Shown: positions 26,683 through 35,626 of the stretch, in pieces
How positions within the stretch are numbered: position 1 is the first letter of the stretch
How the letters are laid out: every line of letters starts with the position of its first letter
Assembly (NCBI RefSeq): GCF_009617875.1
Contig: NZ_BLAV01000001.1
Location: forward strand, 3,534,001 to 3,598,000
DNA from: Prolixibacter sp. NT017
GTDB lineage: Bacteria > Bacteroidota > Bacteroidia > Bacteroidales > Prolixibacteraceae
DNA length: 64,000 nucleotides
Direction of reading: 5' to 3'
Made by a program: the position numbers and the translations under genes
The notes under the pieces: generated by a model
What the model was told of the DNA's origin: nothing
Database searches by the model: none
The model's input: only the letters and a program-made list of their open reading frames with translations

Positions 26683-28236
26683 ATGAGACAAATGAAAAAG
26701 CTTAAATTAATTAAATATAGTGCAGTGCTTTTCTTGTTGGGAACGATGGCCTGTACCAACCTCCAGGAAAACGTGCTGGATGAACAATTGGGTACCAACC
26801 TGGTAAACGATCCTTCCAACGTCCAGGCATTAATCAATCCTCCATATGCAAGCTTAAGACATACAATCGAATGGTTTGACTACTGGGCTCTTCAGGAAAT
26901 GTCAACGGACGAAGTTATTGTCCCTACCCGTGGTTCCGACTGGTATGATAACGGAGCGTGGCAGCAACTACACCTGCAAACCTGGACGCCTGATCATATC
27001 CGTGTTAGTAATGTTTGGAATGCTTTAACCCAGGGTGTTTCCCGTGCCAATACGGCAATTTATTACATCGGTCAGTTTCCTCAGGATGAGACTACGAAGC
27101 TGGATATCAATGAAGCAAGATTCTTGCGTGCTTACTATATGTACCTGATTAATGACCTTTACGGACAAGTTCCGTTCCGTCAGGCCGATGACCTTGATTT
27201 TTCGGCTGTTCCTGAAGTACTCAACCGTAAACAAGCAGTTAATTATATCGTCTCGGAACTGAAAGCAATATTGCCCAATCTGAAAACCAAATCAGACGTT
27301 GGATCTGCCAGAGTTACCCAGGGTGCGGCAGAGGCACTTCTGGCCAAAGTGTATCTGAACTACGAAGTTTATACCGGTGAGGCAAAATGGGATAGCTGCA
27401 AGTACTATTGCGACCAACTGATTAATAATCCGGATTATGCCGTAGCAGATGACTACTGGACCATGTTCCAAAAGGATGTTACAGAGAATCCTGAATTCAT
27501 TCTTCGCGTCCCGATGGATGACAATGTTGACATGGGAAGTGGTAGTGTTTGGGTTAACTTCACCCTGCACTACAGCCAGACCTTTGGCAACATTACCAGT
27601 ACATGGAACGGCCCATCTACAACTTCAACTTTCTTCGATACCTGGGATAAACAAAATGATGCTCGTTTTTACGATGACAGGATCAAAAGTGAAACCGGTT
27701 TCAATCAGGGATTTTTGGTTGGACAACAGTACGGACTGGACGGAACTGCTTTAAAGCAGCGTAATGGTGACCCGTTGGTCTTCGTTCCGGAAATCAACCT
27801 GCAAAGTTCGCCTGAAAACGCAGGTATTCGGGTGGTAAAATTTGCTCCGAATCCGGATACCCAGAATCAATTTTCTTCGCCAAACGATGTTCCGATCATG
27901 CGTATCTCGGACATCTATCTCATGAGAGCTGAAGTAGAATTGAGAATGGGTGACGAAGCTTCAGCTTTGGCCGATGTGAATTATCTCCGTTCAAAAAGAA
28001 GCGCCCAGGGCAAAACCTTACCGCAGTATACATCACTCACGCTTGATGACATTCTAAAAGAACGTGGTTACGAGCTGTATTGGGAAGGCTTACGTCGTCA
28101 GGACCTGATCCGCTTTGGCAAATTCACTGATGCATGGCAGGAAAAACCTGTAACAGATGCATCGAAAGAAATCTACCCAATTCCACAATCGGAAGTGGAT
28201 ATCAATCCAAATCTGACTCAAAATCCTGGTTATTAA
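26683..28236 (+). CDS. SusD-like glycan-binding lipoprotein
   Basis: The 517-residue surface lipoprotein has lipobox TMAC and should cap the SusC barrel and bind substrate. It shows the RagB/SusD fold with N-terminal helices (QALINPPYASLRHTIEWFD), the tetratricopeptide-like core (EARFLRAYYMYLINDLYGQVPF) and the C-terminal ERGYELYWEGLRRQDLIRFGKF signature, ending in IPQSEVDINPNLTQNPGY. An alternative ATG is at 26692. It forms a pair with the preceding SusC. Confidence 0.95.
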   Translation: MRQMKKLKLIKYSAVLFLLGTMACTNLQENVLDEQLGTNLVNDPSNVQALINPPYASLRHTIEWFDYWALQEMSTDEVIVPTRGSDWYDNGAWQQLHLQTWTPDHIRVSNVWNALTQGVSRANTAIYYIGQFPQDETTKLDINEARFLRAYYMYLINDLYGQVPFRQADDLDFSAVPEVLNRKQAVNYIVSELKAILPNLKTKSDVGSARVTQGAAEALLAKVYLNYEVYTGEAKWDSCKYYCDQLINNPDYAVADDYWTMFQKDVTENPEFILRVPMDDNVDMGSGSVWVNFTLHYSQTFGNITSTWNGPSTTSTFFDTWDKQNDARFYDDRIKSETGFNQGFLVGQQYGLDGTALKQRNGDPLVFVPEINLQSSPENAGIRVVKFAPNPDTQNQFSSPNDVPIMRISDIYLMRAEVELRMGDEASALADVNYLRSKRSAQGKTLPQYTSLTLDDILKERGYELYWEGLRRQDLIRFGKFTDAWQEKPVTDASKEIYPIPQSEVDINPNLTQNPGY

Positions 28237-28272
28237 TCCGGGACAATTTCATAAGTGGATTAATAGAAAGAT

Positions 28273-28302
28273 GCTGCCCCGGAATGGGGCAGCTCTTGTT
28301 TT
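28273..28302 (+). terminator. terminator after susD
   Basis: GCTGCCCC (28273-28280) and GGGGCAGC (28286-28293) form a perfect 8-bp GC-rich stem followed by TCTTGTTTT. It probably gives partial termination, separating the abundant susCD message from the enzyme genes. Confidence 0.78.
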
Positions 28303-28379
28303 AAACTGAGCCTCAACAGGCATCCTGTGAGCATCCAAACATCATCGATCGAACATCACATAGAAATCTTACTTCCATC

Positions 28380-30434
28380 ATGAAATATGTCCTTCTGTCA
28401 CTTCTCATTCTGGTAATCGGAAACAATGTATCTAGAGCATCAAACGAACAGCAGGAAGGTTGGGAAATTACAGCGACCGATACCTCCAACTATGTCGGCA
28501 TATCCTTGGCCAACGGCCGAATCGGACTTGTTCCATCTGCTGCACCATTCAACGTAAAATCCATCGTCCTGAACAATGTGTTCGACGAGTACATGTACAA
28601 CAAAAAGGAGCGCCTTATCACCAGCCGGGTATTGCTGGGAATCAACTTTGCCAACTTAAAGATGGTGATTGACGGCGATACAGTCACTGCAAAAAACATC
28701 TCTCATTGGAAACAGGTCCTGAATATGAAAGATGCAAAGCTGACCACCTCTTTTCAATTCAAGGACAAAGCAACCATTTCATACACCATTTACGCTTTAC
28801 GCGGAATGCCATACGCCGGTATGATGGACGTCGACGTACAGGCACTGAAAAAAGACATCAAAATCTCGGTATCCGGACAAATCACTTGTCCGAAGGATTA
28901 TAATCATGTGGTACAAGTTTTTAAAACACCTCAGGACAATGAAATCCGGATGCCTTTACTACAAACGGTGGCTTTAAGTCCTACCGGGAAACAAAAACTG
29001 GCCACCACAGCCACATTCGTTTTCAACAACAATGAAGAACCGAAGTTGAAAGAATCGGTTGAATCTCCATACGAGCACGTTCTTACTTTTTCAAGAGAAG
29101 TGAAAAGTGACGAAGATTTCAATTTTGCCTGGGCCGGAGCTGTCTGCACCTCGAAGGATTTCAGTGATCCGCAAAGTGAATCGGAACGAATGGCCATTTA
29201 TATCATGCGGGGCAATAAACAGGCTGTGATTGATCAGCACACCCGCCTCTGGCATCAACTCTGGCAGGGAGATATTCAAGTGGAAGGCGATTTGGAATCG
29301 CAACGCGATATTCGCCTGGCTCTTTACCATCTGTATGCCTTTTCACGTGATGATTCCAATCTCAGTTTATCACCGATGGGACTTTCATCGCAAGGTTACA
29401 ACGGTCACGTTTTCTGGGACACCGAAATATGGATGTATCCGCCGTTACTGGTATTCAATCAGGGAATTGCCCGTTCCCTCCTGAACTACCGGGCTGCTCG
29501 TCTGGACAAAGCCAAACAAAAAGCATCTGACTATGGATACAAAGGCGCAATGTTCCCCTGGGAATCGGATGATACCGGAGAAGAGGCCACACCAACTTTT
29601 GCTTTAACCGGGGCTTTCGAGCAACACATCACAGCTGATGTGGGAATTGCCTTTTGGAACTATTTCCGGGTCACCGGAAATAAAGAATGGCTAAAAGATA
29701 CCGGCTACCCGGTTATCAAAGCGACAGCCGATTTCTGGGCCAGTCGTGCGGTTAAAAACTCTGATGGCTCCTACTCTATCAACAACGTGGTGGGAGCAGA
29801 TGAATTCGCGCCCAACGTGGATGACAACGCCTTTACCAATGGCTCGGCCCAGACAGTGATGCATTATGCAGAGAAAGCGGCTGAGTTGCTCAACAAAAAG
29901 CCCAATCCCAAATGGGAAAAAGTGGCTTCCAACCTACGTTTTTACTATTTCCCGGATGGTGTCACCAAAGAACACAAAACTTACAAAGGGGAGATCATCA
30001 AACAGGCCGATGTCAATTTGCTCGCTTATCCGCTTCAGATTGAAACCGACACAGCAGCCATTCGCCGTGACCTGGCTTACTACGAACCGAAAATGGCCAA
30101 AGAGGGACCGGCCATGGGACATTCAATCGTGTCGATTCTCTATTCCCGCCTGGGAAATGCCAAAGAGGCTTTCCGGATGTTCAAGAAGGCCTGTGTTCCC
30201 AACAAGCGACCTCCGTTTGGCGCCCTGGCTGAATCAGCGACCAGCGACAACCCCTATTTTGCTACGGGTGCCGGAGGAATGCTTCAGGCTGTCATTTTCG
30301 GCTTTGCCGGATTGGAAATCACCAGTCAGGGCATTGTCCAAAATACTCCGTGCCTGCCTGCACAATGGAAAAAACTGACCATTACAGGTGTTGGTCCCGA
30401 GAAGAAAACCTTTACCATCGTTCATCGCAAATAG
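28380..30434 (+). CDS. exported GH65 family glycoside hydrolase
   Basis: The 684-residue protein has a Sec signal (cleavage near SRA). It resembles the GH65 family: a beta-sandwich N-terminal part, then an (alpha/alpha)6 barrel with HVFWDTEIWMYPP and the catalytic acid Glu475 in VVGADEFAPNVDDNA. Cytoplasmic GH65 members are phosphorylases of maltose, trehalose, kojibiose or nigerose. An exported member without a phosphate supply is more likely a hydrolase, as known for a Flavobacterium kojibiose hydrolase. Substrate is probably an alpha-linked gluco-oligosaccharide. It lies with a GH13 alpha-glucosidase 44 bp downstream. Confidence 0.82.
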   Translation: MKYVLLSLLILVIGNNVSRASNEQQEGWEITATDTSNYVGISLANGRIGLVPSAAPFNVKSIVLNNVFDEYMYNKKERLITSRVLLGINFANLKMVIDGDTVTAKNISHWKQVLNMKDAKLTTSFQFKDKATISYTIYALRGMPYAGMMDVDVQALKKDIKISVSGQITCPKDYNHVVQVFKTPQDNEIRMPLLQTVALSPTGKQKLATTATFVFNNNEEPKLKESVESPYEHVLTFSREVKSDEDFNFAWAGAVCTSKDFSDPQSESERMAIYIMRGNKQAVIDQHTRLWHQLWQGDIQVEGDLESQRDIRLALYHLYAFSRDDSNLSLSPMGLSSQGYNGHVFWDTEIWMYPPLLVFNQGIARSLLNYRAARLDKAKQKASDYGYKGAMFPWESDDTGEEATPTFALTGAFEQHITADVGIAFWNYFRVTGNKEWLKDTGYPVIKATADFWASRAVKNSDGSYSINNVVGADEFAPNVDDNAFTNGSAQTVMHYAEKAAELLNKKPNPKWEKVASNLRFYYFPDGVTKEHKTYKGEIIKQADVNLLAYPLQIETDTAAIRRDLAYYEPKMAKEGPAMGHSIVSILYSRLGNAKEAFRMFKKACVPNKRPPFGALAESATSDNPYFATGAGGMLQAVIFGFAGLEITSQGIVQNTPCLPAQWKKLTITGVGPEKKTFTIVHRK

Positions 30435-30478
30435 TTTAGCTAGCACTTGTTCTTATGTTAATTTAAATCATTTTTGTT

Positions 30479-32245
30479 ATGAAAGTCAGAAAATATTTTG
30501 CTCTGCTGACGGTGGCCATTTTAACAGCCATGGCAGCATGCCAGTCACCCACAAAAAAGGATGACCAATCCATTCCAAACCGCAAATGGTGGAAAGAAGC
30601 GGTCGTTTACCAGATTTATCCGCGAAGTTTCAAGGATAGTAACGGAGATGGCGTTGGCGACCTGAAGGGTATTATTTCGAAGCTTGATTACATCAAAAGC
30701 CTGGGCGTTGATGTTATCTGGCTGAATCCAATCTATGCCTCTCCCAACAACGACAACGGATACGACATCAGCGATTACCGGAAAATTATGAAAGAATTCG
30801 GGACGATGGCCGATTTCGACAGCCTGCTGAACGGCATGCACCGTCGTGGCCTGAAACTCGTACTCGACCTGGTTGTCAATCATACCAGTAGCGAACACGA
30901 ATGGTTCAAACAATCACGCAGTTCGCGCACCAATCCTTACCGGAATTTCTACCACTGGTGGCCGGCAGAGAAAGGCAAACCAGCCAAACGGTACAGCTAT
31001 TTCGATGTTGATAACAATGCATGGAAATACGATTCAACTACCAATGCTTATTATCTGCACTACTTTGCTCGTTCACAACCCGATTTGAATTGGGAAAATC
31101 CTGAGGTGCGTAAGAAAATCTACAGCATGATGCGCTATTGGTTCGACAAAGGCATCGACGGTTTCCGCATGGATGTGATTCCGTTTATTTCAAAGGATAC
31201 GACCTTCCCTCCACTTCCGAAAAAATACCACGGTAACTTCCTGCATTACTACGCTAACGGACCACATCTGCACCAGTATTTGCATGAAATGAACCAGAAA
31301 GTCCTGAGTCACTACGATATCATGACGGTAGCCGAAGGTGCTGGCGTCACCAGCGACGAAGCCATGAATTTCGTCGATCCGAAGCGTCAGGAGCTGAACA
31401 TGCTATACAACTTTGAAGTCATGGGACTTGGTTTAAAAGGTGGAGAGTACCGCGACCTGGATTCCAACGGAGTCAGCCTGGTACAGTTCAAAAAGATTTA
31501 CACCAAATGGGATAGCTTTTACGGTGAAAGAGGCTGGGGCACCATTTTCCTGGGTAATCACGATATGCCCAGAATGGTTACCCGCTGGGGAAATGATTCA
31601 CCGGAATACCGCGAGCTCTCTTCAAAAATGCTGACAACTTTTCTGTTGACAATGCACGGAACTCCTTACTACTATTTTGGTGATGAACTGGGAATGGACA
31701 ACATCAAATTCGACAGCATCAGCGATTACCGGGACATCGAAACCCTGCATATTTATGAGCACATCAAGGAAACCGGTGGTGACTTGCAGCGCTTCCTGAA
31801 TAACGAGAAAATGATTGCGCGCGATAATGGCCGAACACCTTTTCAATGGGATACCACAGCCAATGCTGGTTTTACTTCCGGGACACCGTGGATAAAAGTA
31901 AACCCAAATTACAAAACGGTAAATGAAGCGGTGGAAGAAAAAGATCCCAATTCTACCCTCAACTATTTCCGCAAAATGGTTCAGTTCCGGAAAAACAACC
32001 TCATAATGGTTTACGGGAAATATGAATTGCTCGATAAAGACAATCCCAACGTGTATGCATATACCCGGGAACTCAACGGTCGCAAAATGCTCATCCTGCT
32101 CAACTTCACCAATCATCAGGCAGAAGCTCATCTTCCGGTAAACATGAAGAATGCCAAACAACTAATTGGCAACTACTCGGGAACAGCTGAAAATGAAAAT
32201 CCATTATCGTTGAGACCTTACGAAGCCAAAGTTTACCAACTCTGA
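30479..32245 (+). CDS. GH13 alpha-glucosidase lipoprotein
   Basis: This 588-residue lipoprotein (lipobox MAAC) is a GH13 enzyme of the alpha-glucosidase / oligo-1,6-glucosidase type. The sequence shows WWKEAVVYQIYPRSFKDSNGDG, DLVVNHTS (region I), nucleophile Asp232 in GFRMDVIPF, acid/base Glu286 in VAEGAG and the third acid Asp362 in LGNHDMPR, with the usual C-terminal beta-domain. It should cut alpha-linked glucose from oligosaccharides in the periplasm or at the cell surface. A terminator follows, so GH65-GH13 form a small transcription unit. Confidence 0.92.
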   Translation: MKVRKYFALLTVAILTAMAACQSPTKKDDQSIPNRKWWKEAVVYQIYPRSFKDSNGDGVGDLKGIISKLDYIKSLGVDVIWLNPIYASPNNDNGYDISDYRKIMKEFGTMADFDSLLNGMHRRGLKLVLDLVVNHTSSEHEWFKQSRSSRTNPYRNFYHWWPAEKGKPAKRYSYFDVDNNAWKYDSTTNAYYLHYFARSQPDLNWENPEVRKKIYSMMRYWFDKGIDGFRMDVIPFISKDTTFPPLPKKYHGNFLHYYANGPHLHQYLHEMNQKVLSHYDIMTVAEGAGVTSDEAMNFVDPKRQELNMLYNFEVMGLGLKGGEYRDLDSNGVSLVQFKKIYTKWDSFYGERGWGTIFLGNHDMPRMVTRWGNDSPEYRELSSKMLTTFLLTMHGTPYYYFGDELGMDNIKFDSISDYRDIETLHIYEHIKETGGDLQRFLNNEKMIARDNGRTPFQWDTTANAGFTSGTPWIKVNPNYKTVNEAVEEKDPNSTLNYFRKMVQFRKNNLIMVYGKYELLDKDNPNVYAYTRELNGRKMLILLNFTNHQAEAHLPVNMKNAKQLIGNYSGTAENENPLSLRPYEAKVYQL

Positions 32246-32291
32246 TTTGAGGATTTTACCTCGACACCAAAGCTGACATGTTTTCCACCAC

Positions 32292-32320
32292 AAGGGCTCC
32301 TGCATTTGGAGCCCTTTTTT
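32292..32320 (+). terminator. intrinsic terminator after the GH13 gene
   Basis: AAGGGCTCC (32292-32300) and GGAGCCCTT (32308-32316) form a 9-bp stem followed by TTTT. Confidence 0.88.
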
Positions 32321-32391
32321 GTTTATAATGATTCCAAAATTCAATTAACTTAAATTGATATAATCCAGCAGTAATTTTTTTAAATATTTTT

Positions 32392-32412
32392 ATTGTGTTA
32401 ATTAAACACAAT
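32392..32412. promoter_or_regulatory. 21-bp palindrome, candidate operator upstream of the CE1 esterase
   Basis: ATTGTGTT-aatta-AACACAAT is a perfect 8-bp inverted repeat, 190 bp before the esterase ATG. It is followed by no T run and has the size of a dimeric repressor or activator site (LacI, GntR or Crp type). The rest of 32321-32601 shows no gene. Confidence 0.45.
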
Positions 32413-32601
32413 GAGAATATCATAGTCTAACAGAAAATTATCTGAGACACATGATTACTAACGAGACTAACCAAACCATTTATTATCAGTTTTTGATAAG
32501 CGATCTCTCCGATTTCGTCACTCCGGACATAATTGTCCTCACCCCTGTATTTGTCCCTTTATCAAATAAATCTAATTCCTAAATAAATACTCAACCTAAT
32601 C

Positions 32602-33783
32602 ATGAAACAAATGAGAAACCAACTTTTTCTATTCCTGATTACTTTGCTCCTGATGAGTTTTTCATCCATGGCGCAACAAGCGTTGTGGGGAGGCCCCAAC
32701 ATCGTATCTCCTGAAATCAATAAAGACCACACCGTTACATTTCGTATTCAGGCTCCCGATGCCAAAGACGTTAAATTATCAGGCGACTGGATGCCCCGAC
32801 AGGGATGGATTCCGGGCTCGGCCGATATGACCAAAGACACTGCCGGAATATGGACATACACTACGGATGTTTTATCTCCTGAATTATATAGCTACAACGT
32901 CGTTATCGACGGCGTAAAAACAACCGACCCAAATAATGTTTACCTGATTCGCGATGTGGCATCGGTATTCAATGTTTTTCTGATTGACGGCGGTCAGGCC
33001 GATTTGTACAAAATCAATGATGTCCCGCACGGAAGGGTAGCCAGATGTTGGTATGATTCGCCAGGAAACAATATGACTCGCCGGATGACTATCTACACTC
33101 CTCCCGGTTATGAAAATAGCAAAGAGAAATACCCTGTTTTATACCTGCTTCATGGAATGGGTGGCGATGAGGAAGCCTGGATTGCACTGGGAAGAACCGC
33201 CCAAATCATGGATAACCTGATTGCCCAGGGAAAAGCCAAACCGATGCTCGTGGTCATGCCTAACGGGAACGTGGCCCAGCAAGCTGCTCCGGGCGAGTCG
33301 CCTAAAGGCTTTTACAAACCAACGATGCAGTTGCCACACACCATGGACGGCCAATACGAAGCAACTTTCAAGGACATTATCAATTTTGTCGAAAGCAATT
33401 ACCGCGTGCAGGCCAACAAAGCCGGACGTGCTATTGCAGGACTTTCTATGGGCGGTTTTCATTCGCTACACATTTCCCGTTATTATCCAAACACCTTCGA
33501 CTATATCGGACTTTTCTCTCCGGCCATCATGCCTGACCCGAAAGTTCAGTCTAAAGTTTATGCCGATTTTGATGCCACGCTGAAAAAACAGATGGAAAAC
33601 GGCTATAAACTCTACTGGATTGGAATCGGGAAAGAAGACTTCCTGTACAAATATGTGAAGGAATACAGAGAAAAACTGGATGCAATGGGAATGCCGTACG
33701 TCTACCGCGAAAGCGATGGAGGCCACATCTGGAAAAACTGGCGCATTTATCTCTCGGAGTTTGCTCCCAAACTATTCAATTAA
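32602..33783 (+). CDS. exported CE1-like esterase with N-terminal CBM48/E-set domain
   Basis: The 393 residues carry a Sec signal ending SMA-Q, an N-terminal Ig-like E-set domain resembling CBM48 (about 40-125: VTFRIQAPDAKDVKLSGDW) and an esterase D/feruloyl esterase alpha/beta-hydrolase domain. The nucleophile is Ser282 in AGLSMGGFH; the oxyanion region is YLLHGMGGDEEAW; the Asp is near GIGKEDF and the His in GGHIWKNWR. Such enzymes release acetyl or hydroxycinnamoyl groups from glycans. It opens the second block of the utilisation locus. Confidence 0.88.
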   Translation: MKQMRNQLFLFLITLLLMSFSSMAQQALWGGPNIVSPEINKDHTVTFRIQAPDAKDVKLSGDWMPRQGWIPGSADMTKDTAGIWTYTTDVLSPELYSYNVVIDGVKTTDPNNVYLIRDVASVFNVFLIDGGQADLYKINDVPHGRVARCWYDSPGNNMTRRMTIYTPPGYENSKEKYPVLYLLHGMGGDEEAWIALGRTAQIMDNLIAQGKAKPMLVVMPNGNVAQQAAPGESPKGFYKPTMQLPHTMDGQYEATFKDIINFVESNYRVQANKAGRAIAGLSMGGFHSLHISRYYPNTFDYIGLFSPAIMPDPKVQSKVYADFDATLKKQMENGYKLYWIGIGKEDFLYKYVKEYREKLDAMGMPYVYRESDGGHIWKNWRIYLSEFAPKLFN

Positions 33784-33855
33784 ACACGTAATTCGCAATC
33801 TCATTATTGTGAAAAGCATAAGCAATTATAGTTTACCAATATAGTCTCTCAACCC

Positions 33856-33905
33856 ATGCTTCTTTGCCTGTGCTGAAATCGATCAGCATTCTGGCAAAGA
33901 AGCAT
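33856..33905. promoter_or_regulatory. long two-step inverted repeat between esterase genes
   Basis: ATGCTTCTTTGCC (33856-33868) pairs perfectly with GGCAAAGAAGCAT (33893-33905), and inside it TGCTGA (33871-33876) pairs with TCAGCA (33883-33888). No T tail follows. It may be an RNA stem-loop controlling the next gene, or a REP-like element. Confidence 0.5.
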
Positions 33906-33948
33906 TGATTTACCAGTGACACCTAAACCCAAACTAACTGAACTTAAG

Positions 33949-35622
33949 ATGGACGACCTTACCAGAAGAGAATTTTTCCGTCGGACAGCATTTGGAATTC
34001 TTCCGGCTCTGGCCTTACCTCGCCTTATTTATGCTTCGTTCCCATTCACCTCTACCGATATAAAAGTGGAGACTGCCTTTGGAAAACTTCTCGGAAGCAG
34101 AACGGAAGGCGTAAATATTTTCAAAGGCGTCCCTTACGCAGGAAGTGTCTCCAGAGAACGGCGTTTTTTAACGCCAGCCCCGTTAAAAGCATGGACCGGA
34201 GTGAGAGAAGCTAAACGACTGGGACCTCCTTCTATTCAGGGTCCCAATCAAACATACGGTATCGATGAACCGAATCCTGCAGAGGATTGCCTGACACTCA
34301 ATATCTGGACTCCCGCCAACGATAATAAAAAGCGGCCGGTAATGGTGTACAGTCATGGTGGGGGTTATACACACGGCTCCGCCGGAAGTGTGGCTCAGGA
34401 TGGTTCTAACCTCGCCAGAATGTACGATGTCGTGGTGGTTGCCACTAATCACCGGTTGGGTTTACTCGGATATCTTTATCTCGATGAAATTGCCGGTGAT
34501 GAATACGCCGGTTCAGGAAATCGCGGTGTTCAGGATATCGCTATCGCGCTGAAATGGGTGAATGAGAATATTTCTGCGTTTGGAGGCGATCCGAACAATG
34601 TCATGATCTTCGGTGAATCAGGTGGCGGATTGAAAACTTCCTGCCTGTATGCCATGCCCGAAGCGGCTCCCTATTTTCATAAAGCCTCCATCGAAAGCGG
34701 ACCGGGTGTAATGATGAAAACAGCTGATGTCGCAGCTGAAACCACCGAGTTGTTACTGAAACAACTGGGAATAGCACGTAACGACTGGAGGAAACTCTTA
34801 AAACTTCCTCCTTCGGTACTTCTCGATGCGCAAGAGCAACTGCGAAAGATGGGAGACCTCTCTCAAATAGCCGGTTTCCATGGCATTGGTGCAGCCGGCA
34901 AAGGTGGGTTCGGTCCGGTGGTGGACGGAGTGGTCCTACCTACTCATCCGTTTGATCCGGTAGCCCCTTCCCTTTCGAAAGAAAAACCGTTGTTGGTCGG
35001 TTGGAACGAAGATGAATTTATCTTTTTTGCCATGTTCTCAGGCGATACAGAAGCCTTCCAACTAACGGAGGAAAAATTGCATCAACGAATTGAGTCTATT
35101 CTGGGAGATAAAGCGCGATTGGTTGTCGACACCTACCGGAAAGCTTACCCCAAAGCCACACCAACCCAGCTTTTCATTGCCATTCGCTCCATCCTGGTTA
35201 TGGGATTGGGTTCCATTACCATCGCCGAAAGGAAAACACAACAGGAAGGTGCTCTTGCGTACCTCTACAACTTCGGGTACAAATCGGACTTGAAGGTTCC
35301 GGGTACGGATTATGAATTTGGCTCGATGCACGCGATGGACATTCCTTTTAAGTTTCACAACATCAATAATGTGCTGGATAAATCGGGTCACCGAAGTTCC
35401 GGTATGGCCGGCAATCGGCCTGAGCGCTTTGCAGCTTCGGACAACATGTGCCAACTGTGGACTTCCTTCGCCCGGACGAGTGTCCCTTCAGCAAAAGAAC
35501 AACCAGCCTGGCCTGCGTATAATCTGAGCACCCGCCCGCTCATGAGAATCGATACCCAATGTTCAGTAATAAACGACCGCTACAAAACGGTGCTTAAAAT
35601 GTGGAGAGAAATTCTAAACTAA
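33949..35622 (+). CDS. type-B carboxylesterase, exported
   Basis: From the ATG at 33949 the protein has 557 residues. The N-terminus LTRREFFRRTAFGILPALA resembles a Tat signal. The body is a COesterase alpha/beta-hydrolase: the oxyanion HGGGYTHGS, nucleophile Ser224 in FGESGGG, an acidic residue in VGWNEDEF and His in GSMHAMDIPF. These enzymes cleave ester groups of varied small molecules. A GTG at 33916 offers a longer start. It is followed 5 bp later by GH3, suggesting that the ester and the glucose are removed from the same molecule. Confidence 0.88.
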   Translation: MDDLTRREFFRRTAFGILPALALPRLIYASFPFTSTDIKVETAFGKLLGSRTEGVNIFKGVPYAGSVSRERRFLTPAPLKAWTGVREAKRLGPPSIQGPNQTYGIDEPNPAEDCLTLNIWTPANDNKKRPVMVYSHGGGYTHGSAGSVAQDGSNLARMYDVVVVATNHRLGLLGYLYLDEIAGDEYAGSGNRGVQDIAIALKWVNENISAFGGDPNNVMIFGESGGGLKTSCLYAMPEAAPYFHKASIESGPGVMMKTADVAAETTELLLKQLGIARNDWRKLLKLPPSVLLDAQEQLRKMGDLSQIAGFHGIGAAGKGGFGPVVDGVVLPTHPFDPVAPSLSKEKPLLVGWNEDEFIFFAMFSGDTEAFQLTEEKLHQRIESILGDKARLVVDTYRKAYPKATPTQLFIAIRSILVMGLGSITIAERKTQQEGALAYLYNFGYKSDLKVPGTDYEFGSMHAMDIPFKFHNINNVLDKSGHRSSGMAGNRPERFAASDNMCQLWTSFARTSVPSAKEQPAWPAYNLSTRPLMRIDTQCSVINDRYKTVLKMWREILN

Positions 35623-35626
35623 AATA

